DNA from: Crystallibacter degradans | GTDB taxonomy: Bacteria > Actinomycetota > Actinomycetes > Actinomycetales > Micrococcaceae | Assembly (NCBI RefSeq): GCF_012952295.1 | Contig: NZ_JABBCH010000007.1 | Location: forward strand, 147,335 to 211,334 | Length of the DNA stretch: 64,000 bases | Direction of reading: 5' to 3' | Part shown: positions 7,345 through 16,719 of the stretch, in pieces | Layout of the letters: each line of letters starts with the position of its first letter | How positions within the stretch are numbered: position 1 is the first letter of the stretch | Position numbers and translations under genes: made by a program | Notes under the pieces: generated by a model | Told to the model about the DNA's origin: nothing | The model's input: only the letters and a program-made list of their open reading frames with translations | Database searches by the model: none

Positions 7345-9093
7345 CTACTCCACGAGCTTGCCGGCTACAGAGTCGTCAGCGTCGGCCTCGGCTAGCGAGC
7401 GAAAGGAGTCCGGTGCGGGGGCCAGAGCCTCGAAGCTGACTCCTTCAGCTGGCGACCAGACGAAGTTGCCCTGCAGCGCCGGATCCTGCTGCGGGAAGTC
7501 CGCACGGTTGTGGCAGCCGCGCGTCTCACGCCGTTCCAGTGCGCATTCGAGCGTTGCGCGGGCCGCGAGGAGCGAGCCCAGCAGATCGTAGGCGTGGGCC
7601 AGGTCGTCAAACCCGGCGATGTCAGGGTGCGCGGTGACGTGCTGCGCGCGCTCTTCGAGGGCGGCCAGTTCGCGTAGGCCCTCCTGCAGTCCCTGCTCGG
7701 TGCGCACGACGCCGGCGTGCTCGGTCATCACGTTGCGCACTTCGCGCTGCAGGCGCCGCGCCGACTCGGTTCCGCGTTCACTGAGCAGGGACTGCATCTC
7801 GGTGCGGGCCAGACCCACGGCAGAGGGATCCCGGCGGACAGTTGTCCGGGAGGTGACGTACTCGGCGGCGTGCTCTCCGGTGATTCGCCCGTAGACGAGC
7901 AGCTCTATCAGCGAGTTCCCGCCCAGACGGTTGGCGCCATGCAGGCCTGAGGAAGCTTCACCGATCGCGTACAGCCCGTCCACGCCCGTACCGTGATCCT
8001 CCGGGGCTACCCAAACCCCGCCCATGGAGTAGTGGGCGGTCGGAGCGATCTCCATTTTCGTTGTGGTGATATCGAGCATTTGCAGGTCGATCAGGGTGCG
8101 GTAGACGCGCGGCAGCTTCTGCAGGATGACTTCCCGGGGCAGGTGGGAGACGTCCAGGTAAACGCCTCCTTTCCCGGTTCCCCGGCCCGCGGTGATCTCG
8201 GTGTATCCGGCCAGGGCAACCCGGTCACGGGTGGAAAGTTCCATGCGCTCGGGGTCGTAGCGCTCCATGTATCGCTCACCCAGTGCATTGGTGAGGATGC
8301 CGCCTTCTCCGCGCGCTGCCTCGGAAACGAGGGTGCCGGCGGCGTCGTCGGGTTCCAGCAGTCCGGAGGGGTGGAACTGGACCAGCTCGGCGTCCCGGAT
8401 CCGGGCACCGGCCAGAGCGGCCAGGCGGAAGGAGTCCCCGGTGTTCTCGTCACGTCGGGAGGAGGTATGGCGCCAGATGCGTGTGTGCCCGCCGGCTGCC
8501 AGGATCACCGCATCGGCATGGATCTGCACGGGTGTGCCGTCCACAATGTCGAATCCGTAGGCGCCGAAGACCGTGCCGTCGGTCACCAGGAGGCGGGTGA
8601 TGTAGATGCTGTCGATGATCTGCACATCCAGCTCGGCCGCGCGGCGCATCAGGGTGCGTTGGATTTCCAAACCAGTGTAGTCACCGGCGTAAGCGGTGCG
8701 GCGGTACTTATGAGCGCCGAAGAAGCGCTGTGAAATCCGCCCGTCCTCTTCCCGGGCGAAGGGCATACCCCATTTCTCCAGATCCCCGATTCCGTCGGCG
8801 GCGTTGCGCGCCACGGTCTCGACGATGGCCGGGTCAGCCAGGAAATAGGACTCGCGCAAGGTGTCGGCGGCGTGCTGCTGCCAGCTGTCCTCGGGGTCCA
8901 TCGTGCCCAGGGCGGCGTTGATGCCGCCAGCTGCCAAGGTGGTGTGAGCATCGTGCTTGCGCCGCTTGCCCACCGCCAATACCTGGACCCCGCGCTGGGC
9001 CAGTTCGATCGAAGCCCGTAGTCCGGCACCACCGGTACCGATGACGAGGACGGAGGTGGACATCAGTCGTTCAGTGGAATGCTGTGTGCTCAT
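7345..9093 (-). CDS. FAD-dependent fumarate reductase/succinate dehydrogenase flavoprotein-type oxidoreductase
   Basis: About 582 aa if started at the ATG at 9093. The frame extends to 9159, but that would run into the LysR leader, and no start has a good ribosome site. The N-terminus has the dinucleotide-binding motif VLVIGTGGAGLRASIELAQRG. Next come TTLAAGGINAALG, AVILAAGGHTRIWR, ELVQFHPSG, EAARGEGGIL, a capping domain, and EIAPTAHYSMGGVWV with LYAIGEASSGLHGANRLGGN near the C-terminus. These are hallmarks of the SdhA/FrdA/L-aspartate oxidase family. No iron-sulfur or membrane subunit lies nearby, so it is probably a soluble stand-alone oxidoreductase. Pairing with a 2-oxo acid decarboxylase suggests a small catabolic unit of unknown substrate. 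Confidence 0.75.
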   Translation of the reverse strand: MSTQHSTERLMSTSVLVIGTGGAGLRASIELAQRGVQVLAVGKRRKHDAHTTLAAGGINAALGTMDPEDSWQQHAADTLRESYFLADPAIVETVARNAADGIGDLEKWGMPFAREEDGRISQRFFGAHKYRRTAYAGDYTGLEIQRTLMRRAAELDVQIIDSIYITRLLVTDGTVFGAYGFDIVDGTPVQIHADAVILAAGGHTRIWRHTSSRRDENTGDSFRLAALAGARIRDAELVQFHPSGLLEPDDAAGTLVSEAARGEGGILTNALGERYMERYDPERMELSTRDRVALAGYTEITAGRGTGKGGVYLDVSHLPREVILQKLPRVYRTLIDLQMLDITTTKMEIAPTAHYSMGGVWVAPEDHGTGVDGLYAIGEASSGLHGANRLGGNSLIELLVYGRITGEHAAEYVTSRTTVRRDPSAVGLARTEMQSLLSERGTESARRLQREVRNVMTEHAGVVRTEQGLQEGLRELAALEERAQHVTAHPDIAGFDDLAHAYDLLGSLLAARATLECALERRETRGCHNRADFPQQDPALQGNFVWSPAEGVSFEALAPAPDSFRSLAEADADDSVAGKLVE

Positions 9094-9127
9094 ATCGACC
9101 ATGCTAGGAAGCCGGGTATGATGAGTC

Positions 9128-9159
9128 CAATGCATTGTTTTACTCATTGTGATGCACAA
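9128..9159. promoter_or_regulatory. two dyads in the lysR/flavoprotein divergent promoter
   Basis: The short space between the divergent genes holds a perfect palindrome CAATGCATTG (9128-9137) and an interrupted dyad TTGTG-ATG-CACAA (9147-9159), 8 bp before the LysR start. Paired dyads in a divergent LysR promoter are the usual autoregulatory and activation sites, so these are the likely binding sites of the adjacent regulator. Confidence 0.5.
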
Positions 9160-9167
9160 AGGCTATA

Positions 9168-10145
9168 ATGAAACTCGAGCAATTATCTTCCTTCGAGGCC
9201 GTGGCGCGGATGGGCCACTTCACTCGGGCTGCCGAGGAGCTCTTCCTCGCCCAACCCTCACTGAGCCGGCAAATCGCTGCTCTGGAGGCTGACCTAGGCA
9301 CTAAGCTCTTCCGTCGTGGACCGGCGGGGGTGACGCTGACCGACGCAGGGGAGGTGCTGTTGCCCATCGCCCGGCGGATGCTCGCCGACGCGCGGTTTGC
9401 CCGCGAGCAGATGGACGAGCTGGCCGGCCTCCGCCGCGGTCATGTCCGGCTCGGTGCTCCGCCGACTCTCTGCGTTTCACTGGTCTCCGATGTACTCGCA
9501 GCTTTCCGGGCCGCACACCCTGGAGTGGACCTGCACATCACCGAGGCAGGCTCGCGCTCACTGGTGGACGCCCTGAACGAGAACGCACTGGACCTGGCCC
9601 TGATGGTCACCCGTGGCACGGAACCGTCCGTGCCGGGCACCGAACTGATCCCCCTGCTTTCCGAGGAACTGGTGGTGATCTCAGCCGCAGGCTCACCGCT
9701 GCCACAACAGGCGCGGGAGCAACAGGGCGGAAACCGGACCCCGACCGAGATCACACTGGCGGAACTGGCGCAGATCCCGCAGGTCGCGTTCAACCGCAGC
9801 TACGACCTGCGCCTGGCCACCGACGCCGCATTCTCCGCCAGCGGACTTACCCCGACGATCGCCGTCGAAGGCGCAGAAATGGACGCCGTACTCCGGTTCG
9901 CAGAGAGGGGGCTGGGAGTGGCCGTCGTCCCGGCTATGGTGGTCATCGACCGCCCCGGGCTGCACAGCACGCGACTGGTAAGCCCCCAACTGACCCGAAC
10001 CGTCAACTTGGCCCGGCGCACCGACGTCGAACCCTCAGCTGCGGCCGCCGCCATGCAGCGGTTCGTCTTCGATACCGTGGACCGGCTCACCGCTCCCGGC
10101 ACGGATCTCGCGCGCCTGGTGACGGCCGTACCGCGAAACCGGTAA
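9168..10145 (+). CDS. LysR-family transcriptional regulator
   Basis: 325 aa, ATG preceded by AAAGG. Residues 1-60 form the LysR winged helix-turn-helix (LEQLSSFEAVARMGHFTRAA, FLAQPSLSRQIAALEADLG, KLFRR), followed by TLTDAGEVLLPIARRML. The remainder is the two-lobed periplasmic-binding-like effector domain (GHVRLGAPPTL, VDLHITEAGSRSLVDAL, FAERGLGVAVVPAMV). It is divergent from the flavoprotein/ThDP-enzyme pair and probably activates it in response to a substrate or intermediate. A glutamine/glutamate-rich insertion near residue 185 is slightly unusual but does not break the fold. Confidence 0.93.
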   Translation: MKLEQLSSFEAVARMGHFTRAAEELFLAQPSLSRQIAALEADLGTKLFRRGPAGVTLTDAGEVLLPIARRMLADARFAREQMDELAGLRRGHVRLGAPPTLCVSLVSDVLAAFRAAHPGVDLHITEAGSRSLVDALNENALDLALMVTRGTEPSVPGTELIPLLSEELVVISAAGSPLPQQAREQQGGNRTPTEITLAELAQIPQVAFNRSYDLRLATDAAFSASGLTPTIAVEGAEMDAVLRFAERGLGVAVVPAMVVIDRPGLHSTRLVSPQLTRTVNLARRTDVEPSAAAAAMQRFVFDTVDRLTAPGTDLARLVTAVPRNR

Positions 10146-10167
10146 GGGCCGCCGAGCCAGGAGATGC

Positions 10168-12948
10168 TTACCGGGCCAGCAGCAGATCCGCGCCGACGGC
10201 GGGCACGCGGCCTGCGTCCTTCAGCGCCAGGTAAATCCGGTCCCGCGTTAACGGCAGCGAGGTGAAGCGGATGCCGGTGGCCGCCCGGAGGGCATTGGCG
10301 AGGGCCGGCGCCACCGGGTTGAAGGGGCTTTCGCTCATGGACTTGGCGCCGAGCGGGCCGAGCTTGTCGGAGGTGCGGGCGAAGTACACTTCGCTACGGG
10401 GTACGTCCGCGAAGGCGGGGATATGGTACTGGCGCAGGATATCGGTGGTGACCGCGCCGCCGTCGTCAATCCGGACTTCTTCGTAGAGCGCGGCTCCGAG
10501 TGCCTGCGCGATTCCGCCTTCGATCTGACCACGGCACTGGCGGGGATTGACGACGACGCCGGCGTCCGCGGCCTGCACGCTCTGCAGGATGGCCAGCTCG
10601 CCGGTAGCGGAGTTCACGGCCACGCGGAAACCCTGCACGTTGAACGCGACCGACCGCGGAGTGCCGCCCCAGCGGCCCTCGGCCTGCAGCGACACGGAAC
10701 GTTCCGCGGCGGCTTCGGCCAGCTGCGCGAAGGTCAGCAGCTGCCCGGCGCAGTCCACGCCGTCCGCGACAGGCACACAGTCCTCGGCCGGCACGCCGCT
10801 CAGCTCGGCGGCGAAGGAACGCACCAGTCCGGCGAGCTCCTGTGCCGCGGCCAGCGTCGCCTTGCCCGCCACCACCGTGCCCGTGGAACCGAAGGCACCC
10901 GAATCGTGCTCGGTCAGCCGCGTGTCCGACTGGCGGACCCGCACGGCAGCAGGGGAGGCGCCGAGGGCCTGCGCGGCGAGCTGGGCGTGCACCGTGGTGG
11001 TGCCGTTGCCGAATTCCGCCGTGCCCACGTCCAGCCGGTAGCCGTCCGCGGTCAGGGCGATGATGCTGTGCGCGTAGTGCCCGCGCGGTGGCACAGTGTC
11101 GATCATCGACAGTGCGGTACCTTCGCCGACCAGCCACTCAGGTCCCAGGTCTTCGCCGCCGGCGCCGCGCTCGCGGCCCCGGTCCAGCGCGCCGCGGACC
11201 AGGTCCACGCACTGGTCCAGACCGTAGCTGCCGAAGAGCACGTCCGCTTCCGGTTCGCTGTGCAGGGACAGCATGTCGTCGCCGTGGCGGATCATGTTGC
11301 GCCGCTTGAACTCCAGCGGGTCCACGCCCAGCTGGACGGCGAGCTCGTCCAGTGCGGACTCCACCGCGAAGATCATCTGGCTCAAGCCGTAGCCGCGGAA
11401 CGCACCGGAGGGAACCGTGTTGGTGTAGACGGTGCGGGCGTCCACCTTCTTCGCCGTGCAGCGGTAGACCGCGATCGACTCGCCGCAGCCGTGGAACATT
11501 ACGCCGGGGGCGTGGTTCCCGTAGGCCCCGGTGTTGACGGTGGCGTCCATTGCAAGCGCGGTGAGCGTGCCGTCCCTGCGGGCGCCGGCCCGGACCCGGA
11601 TGGTGAACGGGTGCCGGGTAGTGGTGGCGGTGAACTGCTCGGTCCGGGTCAGCTCCAGCTGCACCGGCCGGCCCAGCTTCAGCGCCGCCAGCGCCACGAT
11701 GTCCTCCGTGAGCATCTCCTGCTTGCCGCCGAAGCCGCCGCCCACCCTGCCGGCCACCACGCGGACCTTTTCCTGCGGCAGCGCGAAAACCCGGGCGAGC
11801 GTGCGCCTGACCAGGAACGGGACCTGCGTGGAGGAACGCACGGCCAGGCTGCCGTCGGCCTCGGTCCAGGCGATGGCGCTGTGCGTCTCCAGCGCCACAT
11901 GCTGCACGCGCTGGGTCACGTACGTCTCTTCATGTACGACGTCGGCGTTGTCCAGCGCCGCGGCAACGTCACCGATTTCGGTGTGTACTTCGGCGACGAT
12001 GTTCCGCTCCGGAACGGCAATGCGGGAATCTTCCGGCTTGTCGGCGTGCAGCAGCGGCGCGCCGGGTTCCATCGCGGCCTCGGGCTCGAAGACTGCGGGC
12101 AGCACCTCGTAATCGACCTCCAGTGCACGGACTCCGGCTTCGGCCGCGGCCACAGTTTCGGCCACGACGGCGGCCACCCGCTGGCCCTTGAAGCGAACGA
12201 CGTCGTCGAGCACCCGGGTATCGTCCGGGTCATCCGTGTACAGCTCGTGCTGCGCGGTGGAGAACAGCTGGGCCGGCGCATCCTTATGCGTGAAGACAGC
12301 GACGACGCCGGGGACCGCCAGCGCCGCGCGGGTATCGATCGCCCGGATGCGGGCATGGGCATGCGGCGAACGGGCCAGCTTCAGGTGCAGCAGGCCGGGG
12401 AACTCGTCGGCGGGTACGTCCAAGGTGTAGCGGGCGGTGCCGGTGACAACGAGGGGAGCTGCCGGGGCGGGGGTGTCCGCGCCGACCGCTGCCGGTGCAG
12501 GTGTGGCCGCCGTGCCGTCGTTGCCCAGCACGGCGTCTTCGATGGCGCGGTAGCCGGTGCAACGGCAGAGGTTGCCCTTCAGATTCCGCGGCAGGTTCCG
12601 CTTCTGTTCGTCGCTGAACGTTGCCGCGGTCATGATCATGCCGGCGGTGCAGAAACCGCACTGGAAGCCCTGGGCCTTGAGGAACTGCTGCTGCATCGGG
12701 TGCAGGTCTTCCCCGGCCACGTCCGGCAGCCCCTCGATGGTGGTGATGGAGCGGCCCTCGGCGCGCACGGCGGGGTAAATGCAGCTGTGCACCGGGACGC
12801 CGTCGACATGTACGGTGCAGGCGCCGCAGTCGCCGCCGTCGCATCCCTTTTTCACGCCCTGCATGCCCTCTTCGCGCAGGAAGGTGCGCAGGCACTGGCC
12901 CGGCCGCGGGCTGTTGGCGTGCGTTTCCCCATTGATGTCCATTGCCAT
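10168..12948 (-). CDS. xanthine dehydrogenase, fused 2Fe-2S and molybdopterin-binding subunits
   Basis: 926 aa. I place the start at the ATG at 12948, eight bases after GGAAGGAG; the in-frame GTG at 12957 abuts that site. The N-terminal 140 residues are a two-cluster ferredoxin domain: KKGCDGGDCGACTVHVDG, then QCGFCTAGMIM and LCRCTGY. From about residue 165 the protein is a molybdenum hydroxylase: GQRVAAVVAE, VGGGFGGKQEM, GAFRGYGLSQ, and near the end LGAKSMSESPFNPVAPALAN with the expected active-site glutamate. It oxidises hypoxanthine/xanthine, handing electrons via the Fe-S clusters to the FAD subunit encoded immediately upstream. These two modules are separate polypeptides in many bacteria; here they are one. 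Confidence 0.85.
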   Translation of the reverse strand: MAMDINGETHANSPRPGQCLRTFLREEGMQGVKKGCDGGDCGACTVHVDGVPVHSCIYPAVRAEGRSITTIEGLPDVAGEDLHPMQQQFLKAQGFQCGFCTAGMIMTAATFSDEQKRNLPRNLKGNLCRCTGYRAIEDAVLGNDGTAATPAPAAVGADTPAPAAPLVVTGTARYTLDVPADEFPGLLHLKLARSPHAHARIRAIDTRAALAVPGVVAVFTHKDAPAQLFSTAQHELYTDDPDDTRVLDDVVRFKGQRVAAVVAETVAAAEAGVRALEVDYEVLPAVFEPEAAMEPGAPLLHADKPEDSRIAVPERNIVAEVHTEIGDVAAALDNADVVHEETYVTQRVQHVALETHSAIAWTEADGSLAVRSSTQVPFLVRRTLARVFALPQEKVRVVAGRVGGGFGGKQEMLTEDIVALAALKLGRPVQLELTRTEQFTATTTRHPFTIRVRAGARRDGTLTALAMDATVNTGAYGNHAPGVMFHGCGESIAVYRCTAKKVDARTVYTNTVPSGAFRGYGLSQMIFAVESALDELAVQLGVDPLEFKRRNMIRHGDDMLSLHSEPEADVLFGSYGLDQCVDLVRGALDRGRERGAGGEDLGPEWLVGEGTALSMIDTVPPRGHYAHSIIALTADGYRLDVGTAEFGNGTTTVHAQLAAQALGASPAAVRVRQSDTRLTEHDSGAFGSTGTVVAGKATLAAAQELAGLVRSFAAELSGVPAEDCVPVADGVDCAGQLLTFAQLAEAAAERSVSLQAEGRWGGTPRSVAFNVQGFRVAVNSATGELAILQSVQAADAGVVVNPRQCRGQIEGGIAQALGAALYEEVRIDDGGAVTTDILRQYHIPAFADVPRSEVYFARTSDKLGPLGAKSMSESPFNPVAPALANALRAATGIRFTSLPLTRDRIYLALKDAGRVPAVGADLLLAR

Positions 12949-12949
12949 G

Positions 12950-13822
12950 TCAGGCACTCCTTCCCATGAGCAGCTCAGCGCGGATTTCCTCGGCCAGCCG
13001 GTAGGTCATATCCCGGCGCCATTGCGGCAGGCCGTGGATGTCGTCGTGGTACAGCTCCGGGGCGATGGCAGCATTCAGTGCGGCCTTCAATTCCCCGCGA
13101 TCAGGGTGTTCGGCGGCGTCGAAGCGCAGTTGCACCGGCCGCTTGGTGGATGCGGTGACGGTCAGCACCAGGGTTTCGTCGGGATCCAGCCGGCCGATCA
13201 GCAGGACGCCGGAGCGGCCCAGATTGCTCAGTGACAGGCGGCGGAAGGCCGTTCTGGCTGCCAGCGCGCTCGCCGGCAGCCGGATGCTGCGCAGCAGTTC
13301 GCCCGGCAGCAGCGCGTTGGTCGCGTCGCCCGTGACCAGTTCGGCGACCGGCAGCTCGCGGTGGGAGCCGTGCGGCCCGAGGATGCTGGCGGTGCCGTCC
13401 AGCCCTGCGCACAATGAGGTCATCGGTCCGGCCGGCAGCGAGGTGCAGATGTTGCCGCCCACCGTGGACATGTTCCAGATCTTGAAGGAAGCCACGAAGG
13501 AATCACAGCAGGGACGCACCAGATCCAGCGCCGGCCACTTGTCCACCAGCCTGTCGGCGCCGTCGGTTCCGATTGTGCCGGCGTGGACCGGTGAGTCCGG
13601 CAGTTCGTAGAGGGTAGCTACGAGACAGGTGGCAGCCAGTTCGATTCCGTCGTCGTTGACAGTGATCGGTTCCCAACCTGCCGAGCCAAGGTCCAGCAGC
13701 CGGCGCAAGGTGGAGCTGCCGTAGGAAAACAGCACGGTTCCGCCGGCGAGCCAGGCATCTCCTTCGCGCCAGTCGCCTGGATCCGTGGTGGGAACCACGG
13801 CCTCGATAGTGTTCATGTCCAT
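12950..13822 (-). CDS. xanthine dehydrogenase FAD-binding subunit
   Basis: 290 aa; ATG at 13822 preceded by AGGAG at a seven-base spacing, with a much longer upstream frame rejected. It has the FAD-subunit layout of molybdenum hydroxylases: LAGGTVLFSYG near the N-terminus (flavin binding), IWNMSTVGGNICTSLPAGP around the middle, and a CO-dehydrogenase-flavoprotein-like C-terminal domain (AFRRLSLSNLGRSGVLL). The gene overlaps nothing but ends one base before the start of the fused Fe-S/Mo subunit, so the holoenzyme subunits are translated together. It accepts electrons from the Fe-S clusters and passes them to NAD or oxygen. Confidence 0.85.
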   Translation of the reverse strand: MDMNTIEAVVPTTDPGDWREGDAWLAGGTVLFSYGSSTLRRLLDLGSAGWEPITVNDDGIELAATCLVATLYELPDSPVHAGTIGTDGADRLVDKWPALDLVRPCCDSFVASFKIWNMSTVGGNICTSLPAGPMTSLCAGLDGTASILGPHGSHRELPVAELVTGDATNALLPGELLRSIRLPASALAARTAFRRLSLSNLGRSGVLLIGRLDPDETLVLTVTASTKRPVQLRFDAAEHPDRGELKAALNAAIAPELYHDDIHGLPQWRRDMTYRLAEEIRAELLMGRSA

Positions 13823-13850
13823 GGAGGGACTCCTAGATAAATACGTAACG

Positions 13851-15125
13851 TTAGGGTCTGCCGCTGAGCGCGAAAGAGGCGCTGTGCGCAGAACCGATGG
13901 TTTCCGGAACGCGTTCGTGCGCGGATCCGAGGGTGTGGATGAGGGCATCGCTGCTGACGGGCAGGTTGCTGTGGATCGGCCCGTTGCGCCGGGACAGGGG
14001 GAGTCCCGTGGCAGCCGGGTTGCGCGAGGCAATGATGTGGGCGGTGATCGACACTGCCACCTCGGCGGGGGTGACGGCCTGCAGGTCCAGGCCGATCGGC
14101 GAATGCAGCCGGGCCAGTGCCTGCGATGCCACGCCCTCCGCCAGCAGGGCCTGCACCCGCTGGGCATGGCTGCGCTGCGAACCCATGGCACCCAGGTAGG
14201 CCAGGTCCAGTTCCAGTGCCGTGCGCAGCAGCGGGATGTCGAACTTGGCATCGTGCGTGAGGACGCAGACCACAGTCCGGGCGTCGATCCGGCCGGCAGC
14301 GGCCTCGCCGGCCAGATACCGGTGCGGCCAGTCGCAGACCACTTCGTCTGCTGCCCGGAACCGCCGCTGCTGGGTAAAGGCCGGCCGGGCATCGCACAGC
14401 GTCACCCGGTAGCCGAGCAGCTTCGCGGCCGGCAGCAGGGCCTCGCTGAAATTGTTGGCGCCGAAGACCAGCAGCCGCGGTGGCGGCAGCCGGGTCTCCA
14501 CGAGCAGCGCCGGCGGTTGGTCCCCGCACTCCGCTTCCGAGGGCGACAGCCGCAGTAGGCCGCTGACCCCCTGCCGGAGCAACCCCGCGAGCTGCACGCC
14601 CGCGGACCGGGCCGCGGAGGTAGATCCGGTCAGGGACTCCAGCTCGTCCGCATGGTCTCCGGGCAGGAAATGCTGCGGGTCGGGCACGAGAACCGCGCCG
14701 CTGCCGCCGGCATCGATGCACCGCACCACGGCCAGCGGCTCCTGGGGCCCGGACGCCGCCAGCCGGGTGAGCGCGGCACCCAGCCGCGCCCCGCCGTCGT
14801 CGTTAGTTGTTGCTTTTACCGGCTGGAGGCGGACGTCCAGCTCGCCGCCGCAGGTCAACCCGACGGCGAACGCGTCCTCGGGGCGGTAGCCGAAATGCTC
14901 CGTCCGCGGCCGCTGGTCCGCAATGGTGTCCAGCGCCGCAGCCACAATGGCGCCCTCTACGCATCCGCCGGAGAGCGAGCCGAGCACGCTGCCGCTGCAG
15001 GAGACCAGCATGGAGGTGCCTACCGGGCAGGGAACGGAACCGCTGGCGGCAATGACGGTGGCCACGGCGTAGTTGTCCCCGGCCGCATCCAGCCAGGCGC
15101 CGAGCTCTGCACCGAGATTCAGCAT
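13851..15125 (-). CDS. xdhC: XdhC-family molybdenum cofactor insertion protein
   Basis: 424 aa with AAAGGAC before the ATG. The N-terminal XdhC/CoxI domain shows ATVIAASGSVPCPVGTSMLV and GSLSGGCVEGAIV, including the conserved Cys. The C-terminal Rossmann domain carries LLVFGANNFSEALLPAAKLLG, VTLCDARPAF and a VCVLTHDAKFDIPLLRTAL block with YLGAMGSQ and GLDLQAVTPAEVAVSITAHI. XdhC proteins sulfurate the molybdenum cofactor and load it into xanthine dehydrogenase; the gene is just upstream of the FAD and Mo subunits. It is longer than the shortest XdhC proteins because both domains are present. Confidence 0.88.
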   Translation of the reverse strand: MLNLGAELGAWLDAAGDNYAVATVIAASGSVPCPVGTSMLVSCSGSVLGSLSGGCVEGAIVAAALDTIADQRPRTEHFGYRPEDAFAVGLTCGGELDVRLQPVKATTNDDGGARLGAALTRLAASGPQEPLAVVRCIDAGGSGAVLVPDPQHFLPGDHADELESLTGSTSAARSAGVQLAGLLRQGVSGLLRLSPSEAECGDQPPALLVETRLPPPRLLVFGANNFSEALLPAAKLLGYRVTLCDARPAFTQQRRFRAADEVVCDWPHRYLAGEAAAGRIDARTVVCVLTHDAKFDIPLLRTALELDLAYLGAMGSQRSHAQRVQALLAEGVASQALARLHSPIGLDLQAVTPAEVAVSITAHIIASRNPAATGLPLSRRNGPIHSNLPVSSDALIHTLGSAHERVPETIGSAHSASFALSGRP

Positions 15126-15183
15126 TGGTTTGTCCTTTCATTCCGCGGCCGGTGCCGGAGCCTGCCGGCACCGGCCGCAGCGG

Positions 15184-16707
15184 TTATCCGCCGAGCATCT
15201 CGCTGATCGGGCCGCGGGCGAAGTACACCAGGAACCCCGCCGCCACCAGCCACATCAGCGGATGGATTTTCTTCGCCCGCCCGCTGGCCGAGTTCACCAG
15301 GACCCAGACAATGAAGCCCACGCCGATGCCGTTTGCAATGGAGTAGGTCAGCGGCATGGTGATCATGGTCAGGAAGGCGGGCATGCCCACGGAGAACTTC
15401 TTGAAGTTGATCTCGCGGATCTGCGCGCTCATCAACGTACCGACGACGACGAGGGCAGAGGCTGCCACTTCGATCGGCACCACGCTGGTGAGCGGCGTGA
15501 GGAACATGGCGCCGAGGAACAGCACGCCGGTGACCACCGAGGCCAGCCCGGTGCGGGCGCCCTCGCCGATGCCGGCGGCGGAATCGACGTAGACGGTGTT
15601 GGAGGAACCGGAGGTAGCGCCGCCGGCTACCGCGCCGATGCCTTCAACGATGAACGCGGACTTCAGCCGCGGGAAAGTGCCGTCCTTGTGCGCCAGCCCG
15701 GCACTCTTGGCCAGTCCGGTCATGGTGCCCATCGCGTCGAAGAAGTTGGTAAAGACCAGCGTGAAGACCAGCATGGTGGCGGCCAGGCCCCCGATCCGGG
15801 CGAAGGAGCCGAAGATATCGAACTCTCCCACCAGGGTCAGGTCCGGTACCGCGAAGATCTGGCCGGCGAGCACCGGGGTGTTCAGATGCCAGCCGCCCGG
15901 ATTGGTTTCGGAGGCCGGCCCCAGCTGCAGGGTGGCTTCGAGGATCGCGGCCAGGACCGTGGTGGCGACGATGCCGATCAGGATGCCGCCCTGGACCTTG
16001 CGGGCCACGAGGATGCCGATGATCAGCAGCCCGGCTACGAAGACCAGCGTCGGCACCGAGGTGATGGAACCGTTGTCGCCCAACTGGACGGGCGGACCGC
16101 CCTCGGTAGCGCGGACAAAGCCGGAGTCCACAAAGCCGATGAAGGTGATGAACAGGCCGATGCCCACCGTGATGGCGGCCTTCAGATCCTTAGGGATGGC
16201 GCGGAAGATCGCGGTCCGGGCGCCGGTCATGCCGAAGATGACGATCAGGACGCCGTTGATCACCACCAGGCCCATGGCTTCGGGCCAGGTCACGTCCTGG
16301 ATGACGGCGACGGCGAGGAAGGAGTTGATGCCGAGCCCCGCGGCGAGGCCGAAGGGCAGGTTGGCGATCAGGCCGAAGAGGATGGTCATCACTCCGGCGG
16401 TCAGCCCGGTCACGGCGCCGACCTGTGCGGCCGGCAGCCAGTTTCCGGCGACGTCCACCGGAGCGGAATCGGGTCCGAAACCGCCAAGGATCAGGGGGTT
16501 GAGGATCACGATGTAGGCCATCGTGAAGAAGGTGACCAGACCGCCGCGGAATTCGCGTCCCAAGCTGGAGCCGCGTGCGGTGATCTGGAAGTAGCGGTCG
16601 ATAAGTCCGCGGGGTTGCAGGCCGGCCGGGGGAGTGCCCGGTGTGCCGGGAGCGCCCTGCTGGACATTGTCTGTGCGGGGACGGGTTCTGGGCTGGATTA
16701 TGGCCAT
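15184..16707 (-). CDS. NCS2/AzgA-type purine permease
   Basis: 507 aa integral membrane protein with about 12-14 hydrophobic segments. Family marks include FRGGLVTFFTMAYIVILNP, NLPFGLAAGLGINSFLAV, TVGIGLFITFIGFVDSGFV, ATSGSSNTVYVDSAAGIGEG and TGVLFLGAMFLTPL. AzgA-like proteins import adenine, guanine, hypoxanthine or xanthine with protons. It sits between a guanine-deaminase-like gene (12-base gap) and xdhC, so it probably supplies purine bases to the oxidation enzymes of this operon. Confidence 0.88.
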   Translation of the reverse strand: MAIIQPRTRPRTDNVQQGAPGTPGTPPAGLQPRGLIDRYFQITARGSSLGREFRGGLVTFFTMAYIVILNPLILGGFGPDSAPVDVAGNWLPAAQVGAVTGLTAGVMTILFGLIANLPFGLAAGLGINSFLAVAVIQDVTWPEAMGLVVINGVLIVIFGMTGARTAIFRAIPKDLKAAITVGIGLFITFIGFVDSGFVRATEGGPPVQLGDNGSITSVPTLVFVAGLLIIGILVARKVQGGILIGIVATTVLAAILEATLQLGPASETNPGGWHLNTPVLAGQIFAVPDLTLVGEFDIFGSFARIGGLAATMLVFTLVFTNFFDAMGTMTGLAKSAGLAHKDGTFPRLKSAFIVEGIGAVAGGATSGSSNTVYVDSAAGIGEGARTGLASVVTGVLFLGAMFLTPLTSVVPIEVAASALVVVGTLMSAQIREINFKKFSVGMPAFLTMITMPLTYSIANGIGVGFIVWVLVNSASGRAKKIHPLMWLVAAGFLVYFARGPISEMLGG

Positions 16708-16719
16708 GATGGCACTGCC

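Noticed and set aside
10423..12969. 848-aa open frame on the plus strand
   Set aside because: It is antisense to the xanthine dehydrogenase gene; the composition (His/Gly/Arg-rich, no motif) is what third-position GC bias produces opposite a real gene.
12950..14392. 480-aa version of the xanthine dehydrogenase FAD subunit
   Set aside because: The first 190 residues run through xdhC in another frame; the ATG at 13822 has AGGAG at the right distance and begins the conserved domain.
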